From: CAZLMG01 sp964560765
GTDB taxonomy: Bacteria > Bdellovibrionota_B > Oligoflexia > Oligoflexales > CAZLMG01
DNA length: 51,279 nt
Direction: 5' to 3'
Assembly: GCA_964560765.1 (NCBI GenBank)
Contig: CAZLMG010000029.1
Span: forward strand, 1 to 51,279
In this document: positions 17,334-24,476 of the stretch, in pieces
How positions within the stretch are numbered: position 1 is the first letter of the stretch
Layout: each line of letters opens with the position of its first letter
Position numbers and translations under genes: made by a program
The notes under the pieces: generated by a model
What the model was told of the DNA's origin: nothing
The model's input: the letters and a program-made list of their open reading frames with translations, nothing else
The model's database searches: none

Positions 17334-17645
17334 CTATTCTTGGCAAAACTGGATGGATTCAATGGTGCGGGGAATTCCCGTGCTCTTAACTTTCAGATCC
17401 ACATAGCGAAACTTCTTATTGTAGTTTGCCTGGGCGAATTCAAGAGTCGACTGCAAGCGGCAGTCCTGTTTATTCACGACGAAGTTGCGAGCGCAAACGG
17501 GAATGAACCCCTCTTCGGCTTTGCCAATTCGGTCGACGTCGGGCATCAAATACCACTCACACTTTTTGTGGTGATCAGGATCGCATGACAATGCTTGCGC
17601 CAGCAGAGCACAAATGGTCAGGACCAAGAACCGTATGAACCGCAT
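17334..17645 (-). CDS. Small Cys-rich exported protein
   Basis: A 103-residue product with a signal peptide (MRFIRFLVLTICALLAQA) and five Cys in the mature part. It contains CEWYLMPDVDRIGKAEEG and PVCARNF segments, which look structured and probably disulfide-bonded. GGGAG lies 6 bp before this ATG, and the longer open frame upstream is not supported. It is followed 32 bp later by the lipoprotein gene on the same strand and is divergent by only 27 bp from the AstE-like gene. Function unknown. Confidence 0.65.
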   Translation of the reverse strand: MRFIRFLVLTICALLAQALSCDPDHHKKCEWYLMPDVDRIGKAEEGFIPVCARNFVVNKQDCRLQSTLEFAQANYNKKFRYVDLKVKSTGIPRTIESIQFCQE

Positions 17646-17672
17646 GCAAACTCCCAAGGGCCATCCACCATT

Positions 17673-18728
17673 ATGATGCCAGAGTTTGGCAAATGTGAAA
17701 AGATAACTACTCAGAACCTGGGCGCGGAGGAAATTGGCGTGGAGTACACGAACGTCGACGAGCAGATAAATCGCTTTGTTGTACAACGAGATAGACTGAT
17801 GGCGCGGGGCTGGCACTGTGAGGAGCTGGCTGAATTCGCATATTGGCTCCGGGCACCTAGTACGGAGCCGCGTGTACTGCACGGCAAAGAAATTCCGCTG
17901 ACGGTCATGGGATTGACGCATGGGAATGAATGGGCCGGGATAGGTGCGATCAATGACTTTTTAGACCATGTGTACTTTGGAACCGTAACGGTGCCATTCT
18001 CATTTGTCATGATTTTAGGTAACCCTTGGGCGGCTCGGCAAAACCAACGTTTCTTGGAAAAGGACTTGAATCGTAGCTTTGGGGCGTTGGGCGGAGATGC
18101 AGCCGAGCAAAAGCGTGCAGGAGCATTGGCGCCAATATTGGATCGAACGGCGTTTCTGCTGGATCTGCATCAGACGCGTGAGCATACGGCCCAACCTTTC
18201 TTTATCTTTCCCTATAACAAGAAGTCATTGCCGTGGGCGCGGGCGATTGCGCCTCACATTCCGATCATCACGCATTGGGGTAACTCCTATTCCAGCGATG
18301 GGATGTGCACGGACGAATATACAAATTCACGAGGTGGTGTCGGGATATCGATCGAGCTGGGGCAAAATAGCTTTCATCCTTATCATATGGGAATCGGGCT
18401 GAGGGTAATCATGGGAGCGGTGAGCACCGTAGCGGCAGAGTTTAAGGGTGAACGAGTGGAGCGACTGTTGCCGTCGTGCGAGGAAATCTACACTTGGAGC
18501 GCTGTTATTCCCTACCCAGCAGGGGAAAGTGTTGGCATGGATGAAGGCTGGTTCAATTTTCGCGAGGTTCACGCCGGTGAGCGCCTGGGCGAAGCCGATG
18601 GCCAGGTCATCTATGCGCCGGCGAGCGGCCCGGTGATCTTTCCGCAAATTCGTCGTGCAGAAAAACGGCCACGTCCGGCAGAGCTTTGTCGCATTCTGCG
18701 CCGGGTGGCCGTCCACGAACTTCCCTAG
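17673..18728 (+). CDS. Succinylglutamate desuccinylase/aspartoacylase-like (M14-type) amidohydrolase
   Basis: A 351-residue zinc hydrolase of the AstE/AspA group. Zinc ligands appear as HGNE (His83, Glu86) and LLDLHQT (His166); GISIELGQN supplies the downstream conserved strand, and PASGPVIFP forms the C-terminal beta domain of the family. Members cleave N-acyl amino acids. The start at 17673 is the first plausible ATG, with AAGGG upstream; a longer frame to 17595 overlaps the divergent gene. The context of amide ligases 6 kb away could mean related chemistry, but nothing shows a direct link. Confidence 0.8.
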   Translation: MMPEFGKCEKITTQNLGAEEIGVEYTNVDEQINRFVVQRDRLMARGWHCEELAEFAYWLRAPSTEPRVLHGKEIPLTVMGLTHGNEWAGIGAINDFLDHVYFGTVTVPFSFVMILGNPWAARQNQRFLEKDLNRSFGALGGDAAEQKRAGALAPILDRTAFLLDLHQTREHTAQPFFIFPYNKKSLPWARAIAPHIPIITHWGNSYSSDGMCTDEYTNSRGGVGISIELGQNSFHPYHMGIGLRVIMGAVSTVAAEFKGERVERLLPSCEEIYTWSAVIPYPAGESVGMDEGWFNFREVHAGERLGEADGQVIYAPASGPVIFPQIRRAEKRPRPAELCRILRRVAVHELP

Positions 18729-18762
18729 AATGTACTGAGAAAAAACCAGGCCAGAGAAAGGA

Positions 18763-18782
18763 CGAGGGCGCATCAGCCCTCG
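18763..18782. terminator. Hairpin at the end of the 44-codon peptide gene
   Basis: A perfect 7-bp stem (CGAGGGC / GCCCTCG, 6-nt loop) spans the stop codon of the small minus-strand gene. On the minus strand a TTTCTC and then a TTTTTT run follow within 35 nt; on the plus strand ACTTTAAT follows. It lies 35 bp after the AstE-like stop, so it could terminate both convergent units. Confidence 0.5.
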
Positions 18783-18907
18783 ACTTTAATCCGACATCCC
18801 CAGTTGGTAACCGGAGACTGTGCGGGCACACTGGACACAGCAAGCTGCGGCTTATTGATCACACGAGCGGTGATCTTCAGTATCATTTTGTTGTTATCTG
18901 GTTTCAT
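18773..18907 (-). CDS. 44-residue single-Cys peptide, candidate modified-peptide precursor
   Basis: This frame is short but has a full set of expression signals: ATG with AAAGGAG about 10 nt upstream, a promoter-like TTGATT-16-TATATT, a perfect inverted repeat over the -10 region, and a hairpin at the stop. The peptide begins MKPDNNK and ends NWGCRIKVEG, with one Trp and one Cys near the C terminus, and has no signal peptide or membrane span. It lies 186 bp downstream of a radical SAM/SPASM and split-kinase operon on the same strand, so a leader plus C-terminal core arrangement is attractive. I know of no matching family. That it is a gene is moderately supported; that it is a substrate of the radical SAM enzyme is inference. 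Confidence 0.5.
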   Translation of the reverse strand: MKPDNNKMILKITARVINKPQLAVSSVPAQSPVTNWGCRIKVEG

Positions 18908-18929
18908 AATGTTACCGCTCCTTTCCAAG

Positions 18930-18952
18930 GGTGGTATGAAAAATATACCACC
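18930..18952. promoter_or_regulatory. Perfect 8-7-8 inverted repeat, operator-like
   Basis: GGTGGTAT and ATACCACC flank a 7-bp spacer GAAAAAT. The repeat covers the -10 box of the promoter reading into the 44-codon gene, the usual place for a repressor site. It does not look like a terminator, because its spacer is A-rich and no T tract follows on the minus strand. Confidence 0.55.
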
Positions 18953-18969
18953 ACAAGTCATAAAATCAA
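18942..18969 (-). promoter_or_regulatory. Putative promoter of the 44-codon gene
   Basis: On the minus strand TTGATT (18969-18964) and TATATT (18947-18942) are separated by 16 bp and lie about 35 bp before the ATG. Pattern evidence only, strengthened by the overlapping palindrome. Confidence 0.5.
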
Positions 18970-19092
18970 TAGAAAACCTTAAAATACCATAAAATCAAGT
19001 GCTGTTTGGTTCGTGCCGCAGTCAAGCTGCGACTTTTGCTTAACTCTTGTGCAATCCTCGTACCAAGGACCCCGGTTGCAACCGATCCCCCC

Positions 19093-21039
19093 TTAGATGG
19101 CTACAGGTAGGCGAACTTCAGCAAATCGGGCGCCGTTCTCGAGCCGACGGATGAAGGTCCATCCATAGACTTGGGCCATAGAGTCCAGTAAGTTACCAAG
19201 AATATCGGCATAAATGGAGCTTCCAGTCGTCATGCGAGGCGATTTATGTGAGGCCGTAGCCAGCTGCTTTTGCAGGGGCTCGGGCCAGGGCTTCTTCACC
19301 GAACTTTGCCAGTGCAACACGACGCAGGGCCGTTCTGAGTCAGAATCGTCGAGAGCTGCGGTCAACTCCAGGCTACCCGGCTCGCCATCCAAGCTGAACA
19401 AGGCCGCCATAGCCGTGAGGCATGTTAGGACGGCGCGCTTATCGGCGTGCAGCGTCGTAATTTGGCCTTCGGGAAACTCCTGGTGCCGCGAGCCAAAGGA
19501 AATGCCGAGGCGCCCCAGCCAGGCGCGGTGATTGTCGAGGAACTCGTCCAGCAGCATGTTCAAACGAAGGGTTTCATCATGCCGTGCATTTTCAGATAGA
19601 GCCGTAGCCACGAGTACAGCACGCACCGTCAGCTGCATGCGCCCCAATCGCGAAAACGCCGTTGTCAGGTCCTGCCGCAAGTCAGTTTCGATAGTCAGAT
19701 TGTTTAAAACTTCCAGCAGCCCCTGCATTTTGGCGATGGGGGTATTGAGATTGTGGCTAAGCAGCGAGATGAAATTGCCCTTTAGGTCTGCCGTGCGGCC
19801 ATAAGAGCGAACCTGCGCTTCGACCCGCGAGCGGGCATAGGCGGTGTAGGACAGCATTCCGAATCCGGCAAATAGAAACGTTAGGCCTCCGGCATAGAGC
19901 ATGCCGAAAAGTGGGACATAAACGGCGGCACTGCGCAGGGCAAAGGCATTCAGCAATGGCGCCGATCCCATGAGGACCAGAAACGAGCCCAATGCCGCGG
20001 CAGCCCCGTGCCTCAGCAGGACTCCGAAGATGGACGCGCTGAGCAAGAATGCCAGCAAAGCGGTTACCCACGCTGGCGCGACGGCAATAAAGTCGCGATT
20101 GATAACCTGCTCGGCAAGCTGGCCCCAAAACACGTGCAGAGGGGTACCCTCGGCGCGCAGGACACCATGCGGCTGGTTATGAACGGTCCAAACTCTGCGG
20201 ATAAGATCGGCCTTGTTTTCTACCTCCGCGCGCTGCACCAAGTTCGAGCCGACAAATACCATATGATTTGCAAGTGAGTTGGGCGCATGTGCGGCAGCAA
20301 GTAACTGCTGGAATGACCAATGTTGCAATTCTTTCGCAGGGAGAATATCGACCACGAACGCAGGAACAGGTTGCGTCAAGTTGTCGCTGGCTTGCAGCGC
20401 AGAGATTTTCCGCTGACTGCGCTCCATGGCCTTGGTCACAGTGACCTGCACGGCCCAATCTTGCGTATCGGGAAAGTAAGGACACACGATTTCTTGCGGC
20501 TCTGAGCAACTCAAATCATCGACGAACAGTGCGCCGCTCGTTTGCAAAGCTACGGGCAAAGTCCAGGATTTGAGTTGCGGATAGGCGATGATGACGGCCG
20601 CTCGATCTGTGACCGCTGAGACAGCATCGATCAGCGGTTGATAGTACTCGGTGGTGGTCATATGCGCGGCAGGGGTCCAGCTGATGACAATAAAATTTGC
20701 GCCCAAGTCGACAGCGCGGCGTACGACCTGCGCATAAGAGGTGACGTGCGCATCCCGCAGGTAGGGAGACGCCGTCAGCATGGCGGTGTCAGACTCCTCA
20801 AAGCTCACAATGCGAACGGGTGTATCTGAGTTTGGCGAGATGGGGCGAGCATTCTGCAGGGAAAACGTCAGGAGCTTATTTTCCCAGTAAGAGGCGATTT
20901 GGCGATGGGTGGGCCCAGAGTAGATCAGAATCGTGATGAAAACGCACACGGCGCCTGCCAAAGCCACTGGATAGATCACATCAAACCACCAGAAACGGCG
21001 CCTCAGCAAAGACCAAATGTGGGCGATGCGACTGGTCAT
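19093..21039 (-). CDS. CHASE2-type sensor protein with His phospho-acceptor but degenerate ATPase domain
   Basis: The 648-residue protein has an N-terminal membrane span, an extracytoplasmic CHASE2-like region (to about residue 310), three C-terminal membrane spans (about 320-395), then a HisKA-like dimerisation helix with FISLLSHNLNTPIAKM (His429). After it the catalytic domain is not recognisable by motif. The position of the N box reads CLTAMAALFSLDGE with no Asn, and no DxGxG or GxGLG glycine boxes are found. So it could be phosphorylated but probably cannot bind ATP. Its start overlaps the stop of the next kinase upstream (ATGA), which has the opposite defect. Confidence 0.75.
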   Translation of the reverse strand: MTSRIAHIWSLLRRRFWWFDVIYPVALAGAVCVFITILIYSGPTHRQIASYWENKLLTFSLQNARPISPNSDTPVRIVSFEESDTAMLTASPYLRDAHVTSYAQVVRRAVDLGANFIVISWTPAAHMTTTEYYQPLIDAVSAVTDRAAVIIAYPQLKSWTLPVALQTSGALFVDDLSCSEPQEIVCPYFPDTQDWAVQVTVTKAMERSQRKISALQASDNLTQPVPAFVVDILPAKELQHWSFQQLLAAAHAPNSLANHMVFVGSNLVQRAEVENKADLIRRVWTVHNQPHGVLRAEGTPLHVFWGQLAEQVINRDFIAVAPAWVTALLAFLLSASIFGVLLRHGAAAALGSFLVLMGSAPLLNAFALRSAAVYVPLFGMLYAGGLTFLFAGFGMLSYTAYARSRVEAQVRSYGRTADLKGNFISLLSHNLNTPIAKMQGLLEVLNNLTIETDLRQDLTTAFSRLGRMQLTVRAVLVATALSENARHDETLRLNMLLDEFLDNHRAWLGRLGISFGSRHQEFPEGQITTLHADKRAVLTCLTAMAALFSLDGEPGSLELTAALDDSDSERPCVVLHWQSSVKKPWPEPLQKQLATASHKSPRMTTGSSIYADILGNLLDSMAQVYGWTFIRRLENGARFAEVRLPVAI

Positions 21040-22925
21040 GGGCCCACTCCCGGGACTTCAAGGGTAAACGTCGAGCCGTGCCCTAGACGCGAGCTAACGC
21101 TGATCTGACCGCGAATGAGCGTGGAAAAGAACCGGCTCAAATACAGTCCTAATCCATGACCTTTGACTTTGTAGACAAGATCATCTTTCACCCGATAAAA
21201 CTTTTCGAAGATCAGTTCCTGCAGTTCTGGTGCGATGCCGGGTCCCTGATCAGAGACGGCAATTCGCACCCGATCCGCATGCGCCGAGGCATGAATTGTT
21301 ATCTCGCCTCGCTCTGGTGAGTATTTGGTAGCGTTGGATACAAGGTTGAACAAAATCTGCTCGATCAAAACGGCATCGGAAAGAATCGAGAGGTTCGCAT
21401 CAACTTGCATGTCGATTGTGAGTCGATTGGCGTGAATGCGCGACTCAAATCGTCGCACAATCTTCTCAAGAATTGGTCTTAGAAGCATGGGCTGCAGGAC
21501 AGAGCGCCTAAGATCGTTGGCATTTACCGAGGCGAATTGTTGAATGCCGGCGAGAAATTCCTGGAGTTCCTGCGAGCTGGATTTAGCTCGCAGAAACGCT
21601 TGGCCGATCGCGGAGTCTTCTGGAAACTGATCCTGATGGCGTTCAAAGATGGTGAGGATACCCTCGTTCTCGAGGGTGAGTTCAAACGACAGCCGGTCCA
21701 GAAATCGATCCTGCACCGCCGCAACTTCACGATTCGATTGTTCGCGAGCTTCCGCTTCGGCGCGGACCCTGCCTTCAATATTGAGGCGTTGCAGCGCACC
21801 GGCGATCGTCGCCAGCATTGCAAAAAACCAAGTATCGGCGAGGGGAATATATTGATTAAAGGATGAGAACAAGATGCTATGGACTATCATTACCAGAAAC
21901 CACCCCAGCAGCAGCAAACCCACTGCCAGCCCCACGCCCATTTGCCAGCACCAAAATGCGTACGCCGAGACCAGGGCGACTTGACTCACGTGCACCCAGG
22001 TCGAAGAATGACGAAGCCAGCGCTGCTCCAACAAGTTGTGTAGGCCGATGGCCAAGATATCGGTCACAGGCACACCCTGATCCAAGTCACCGCCTTCGCT
22101 CTGCCAGGGTGTGTTCGCATAACTAGCAATGCCCATGCGTGGACCGCGCGGGACAAAGTCGCGATAGCCGATGATCACCGCTTTGTCCTTGAGTTGTTCG
22201 CGTGCAAGCCCGTGTGCAAGGTCGCGATAGTCGACTGCGGGTACGCGATTGGGGCGAACATAGTTGACGCGAAAATGCTGACTGCGCTCGTTGCCGAGCT
22301 CGTGCCGCAAGCCATCTTTTTCCAAGAGATCGACGTGAAAGGACTGATCCATGCGCGCAGCTAAAAGCGGTAGGAGGTAATGACGGTAACTGGCGGTTGC
22401 GCTGAGTCCCGAATATGGCAGACTGCGCACGACGCGCTTCCAATAATAGGTTTCGAGGTCGGACGAGCCAATGCTCTGTCGTACATTAGCGAAAATGGGC
22501 GGCAGAGTGCCGTGCAATGGCGCGTCGCTATCCACATCAAAGGCGCCGATGATCAGTCTCGGATCGTCGGCGGCCAAGTCGACTACTGAGGCTAGTTCGG
22601 GATTATCGTAAGGTGGCGCTACCAAGAGGGCGACGACGATTGGATCAGCAGCTAGCACCTGCTGCACCAACTGCGTCCACTGGCGAATGTCGGCTTGGGG
22701 CTCATTCGCGTCACCGGCACCGTTTGCGGAGGCGGGCAGGCCGACGACGACAATGTCATCCATGGTCGTCCATTGGGGGGCAAGTCGTGTGCGCCAATCA
22801 AAAAGGCGGTCTTCCAATGCGTCGCGGAGTGGCGAGTCATAAAAGACTAAGCCGAATGCCGCCGCCAGAACGGCCGTAAAAACGTTCTGCAGCACGCGGT
22901 GCGACATCAATGGGGGAATGCTCAC
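21036..22925 (-). CDS. CHASE2-domain sensor kinase with intact ATPase but no phospho-acceptor His
   Basis: The 629-residue protein has one N-terminal membrane span, a CHASE2 domain (about 30-300: ALEDRLFDWRTRLAP, IVVVGLPAS, then DKAVIIGYRDF), three membrane spans (about 310-385), a coiled-coil HisKA-like helix and a HATPase domain. The ATPase boxes are complete: N box NLVSNATKYSP (Asn531), G1 DQGPGIAPE, F box FEKFYRV, and G2 KGHGLGLYLS. In the H box the expected SHEL reads SFEL (Phe414), so it cannot autophosphorylate there. GTGA overlap couples it to the radical SAM gene upstream, and ATGA overlap to the second sensor downstream. Confidence 0.85.
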   Translation of the reverse strand: MSIPPLMSHRVLQNVFTAVLAAAFGLVFYDSPLRDALEDRLFDWRTRLAPQWTTMDDIVVVGLPASANGAGDANEPQADIRQWTQLVQQVLAADPIVVALLVAPPYDNPELASVVDLAADDPRLIIGAFDVDSDAPLHGTLPPIFANVRQSIGSSDLETYYWKRVVRSLPYSGLSATASYRHYLLPLLAARMDQSFHVDLLEKDGLRHELGNERSQHFRVNYVRPNRVPAVDYRDLAHGLAREQLKDKAVIIGYRDFVPRGPRMGIASYANTPWQSEGGDLDQGVPVTDILAIGLHNLLEQRWLRHSSTWVHVSQVALVSAYAFWCWQMGVGLAVGLLLLGWFLVMIVHSILFSSFNQYIPLADTWFFAMLATIAGALQRLNIEGRVRAEAEAREQSNREVAAVQDRFLDRLSFELTLENEGILTIFERHQDQFPEDSAIGQAFLRAKSSSQELQEFLAGIQQFASVNANDLRRSVLQPMLLRPILEKIVRRFESRIHANRLTIDMQVDANLSILSDAVLIEQILFNLVSNATKYSPERGEITIHASAHADRVRIAVSDQGPGIAPELQELIFEKFYRVKDDLVYKVKGHGLGLYLSRFFSTLIRGQISVSSRLGHGSTFTLEVPGVGP

Positions 22926-24352
22926 AAAGTTTCCAGCAATTCAGGCGCTCGTTCTCTCAGGAGAGTATATAGGCGCATTGCGTGCCGCATTTCAACATCT
23001 TGCAGGGCGCAGAAGATGGGATCGGCCTGAAACTCGGTCTTATTGGCGAGTTTATTCTCGTGAAAGCAGCCGCCGGCGCACCATTGGCGCATCCAGCAGG
23101 AGCGGCAGGGATCGTGATCGATCATGCGATGCTGGCCATAACGAGCCAGTTTCTCGAAATCAAGGCCGTGCTCGGCATCGCCCACAACAGCGGACTCATC
23201 CTCGGTAAATCGATGGCAAAGATAATACCGCCCGCGTGTCGAAACAGATAGATAGTGTATGCCGGCGCCACAAAAGTTCTGATTCACCTCGCCGTGGTGA
23301 AACGCGGCCATATGCTGCCGTAGATTGCCGAGGCGCAGAACATCCGCATATCTTTGCTCGGCTACTAGCGCCTCGCTAACATGCGATAGAGCTGCATCAA
23401 TACTTTTGACATCATCCATGGTGAAGTGTCCGGTGCCGTGCGGTGCCGCATGCCGGTTAAACGAAAACTTAAAGGTCTTGGAGTTGATGATATCAAATAG
23501 TGCCGGCTCCAATTGGGGCAGAGCCTCGCGGCGGATGGTGCCGCGCAGAGTGAATCCGCGCAGTGCCTGCAACTGCTCGGAAAATGCTGCCAATTTGCGC
23601 TCGACGAGCGCCTCCGCATTGTTCTTCTTATCGGGCATTAGCCGTTGCTTGGCCTGAATGCCTTTTCCGTCATAGGAAACCGTGATGCGGAAATCGTGTT
23701 CTTTTAAGAACTGAAGAATCCGCTCGTTCAGTACCGTGCCATTGGTGGTCATCGAGTAATGGAATTTGGTTTCGGACTTTGTCTGACAGTAAGCCACGAT
23801 GTCTTGAATCAAGGCAAAGCTGAGCAGTGGCTCGCCACCAAAAAAGGCGATGCTGAAGGACTCTTTGCCGGTTGCGAACTGATCGAGGATGGATTTAGCC
23901 AGGTCCAGACTCATGCGCGAGTCGACGCCGTAATCGCCATCGCCAGCATAGCAGTAGGTGCATCGCAAGTTACAGGATTGGATGACATTCAAGGCGATCG
24001 CGCGGATATCCACCCGCTCGCGCACACGTTCTACGGGGTCGGGCAGCTGGGCGGCTAGATGCTCAAGTGCCGTTCTTACGTCATCCGGCATACTGCCCGC
24101 GGGGAGGCTCTGCAGACGCGCCAAGGTCTCGTCATCGATAGATAAAATGTGGGACGAGGGTACGTGCAGGAGAAAGCCGCCATGGTCATAAGAAAATAGC
24201 TGCCAATCACCGTTCCAGGTGTTGGTGGGGGCTATGGACGAGGCATTCGGTGTCATTTTGTAACCATCTGCTTGCGAAACAGCTGCAGCCGCATTCCATG
24301 AGTCACTGTAACCCATGGAAACGATTGATACCCGCCAGGCGACGTCGGACAT
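22922..24352 (-). CDS. Radical SAM/SPASM peptide-modifying enzyme, QhpD/SCIFF-maturase-like
   Basis: The 476-residue frame has an N-terminal region of about 100 residues, then the radical SAM Cx3CxxC motif CNLRCTYCYAGDGDYG (Cys127, 131, 134) and FFGGEPLLS. The C-terminal SPASM region has NFCGAGIHYLSVSTRG, YYLCHRF, and DPCRSCWMRQWCAGGC. The CYAGDGDYG and CHRF contexts resemble maturases that make thioether bonds in peptides (QhpD, SCIFF type) more than sulfatase-maturing enzymes. The start is uncertain: ATGs at 24352, 24316 and 24256 all lack a clear ribosome binding site. It heads a three-gene coupled operon with two CHASE2 sensors. The substrate is unknown; the 44-residue peptide downstream is a candidate. 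Confidence 0.85.
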   Translation of the reverse strand: MSDVAWRVSIVSMGYSDSWNAAAAVSQADGYKMTPNASSIAPTNTWNGDWQLFSYDHGGFLLHVPSSHILSIDDETLARLQSLPAGSMPDDVRTALEHLAAQLPDPVERVRERVDIRAIALNVIQSCNLRCTYCYAGDGDYGVDSRMSLDLAKSILDQFATGKESFSIAFFGGEPLLSFALIQDIVAYCQTKSETKFHYSMTTNGTVLNERILQFLKEHDFRITVSYDGKGIQAKQRLMPDKKNNAEALVERKLAAFSEQLQALRGFTLRGTIRREALPQLEPALFDIINSKTFKFSFNRHAAPHGTGHFTMDDVKSIDAALSHVSEALVAEQRYADVLRLGNLRQHMAAFHHGEVNQNFCGAGIHYLSVSTRGRYYLCHRFTEDESAVVGDAEHGLDFEKLARYGQHRMIDHDPCRSCWMRQWCAGGCFHENKLANKTEFQADPIFCALQDVEMRHAMRLYTLLRERAPELLETL

Positions 24353-24433
24353 CGGACTGGGTCAGGCATGCATAGAGCAAGTTTGGTTCCAGGCATGGCG
24401 AGGCCGGACGAAGCCGCACGGGGAAAAGAAAAG

Positions 24434-24454
24434 GGCCGGGGAGAACCCCCGGCC
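24434..24454 (-). terminator. Strong intrinsic terminator of the Cys-rich lipoprotein gene
   Basis: On the minus strand an 8-bp G/C stem (GGCCGGGG / CCCCGGCC, 5-nt loop) is followed by CTTTTCTTTT, 23 bp after the stop of the lipoprotein gene. It separates that gene from the radical SAM operon. Confidence 0.85.
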
Positions 24455-24476
24455 GGAAATAACGGAATCGATTGGG

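Noticed and set aside
18804..18992. A 62-codon plus-strand frame with a membrane-like segment, antisense to the 44-codon gene
   Set aside because: It needs a TTG start without a ribosome binding site. The minus strand has ATG, AAAGGAG, a promoter and a terminator, so the hydrophobic stretch is probably the shadow of that gene.
19017..19031. Hairpin CGCAG/CTGCG after the second sensor gene
   Set aside because: The stem is only 5 bp and is not followed by a T run on the minus strand. It is too weak to call as the operon's terminator.
22922..24352. Reading the radical SAM enzyme as a sulfatase-maturing enzyme for the sulfatase-fold protein at 2.8-4.9 kb
   Set aside because: LtaS/MdoB-type enzymes use an unmodified Thr, not formylglycine, and the genes are far apart. 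The SPASM context looks like peptide thioether maturases instead.
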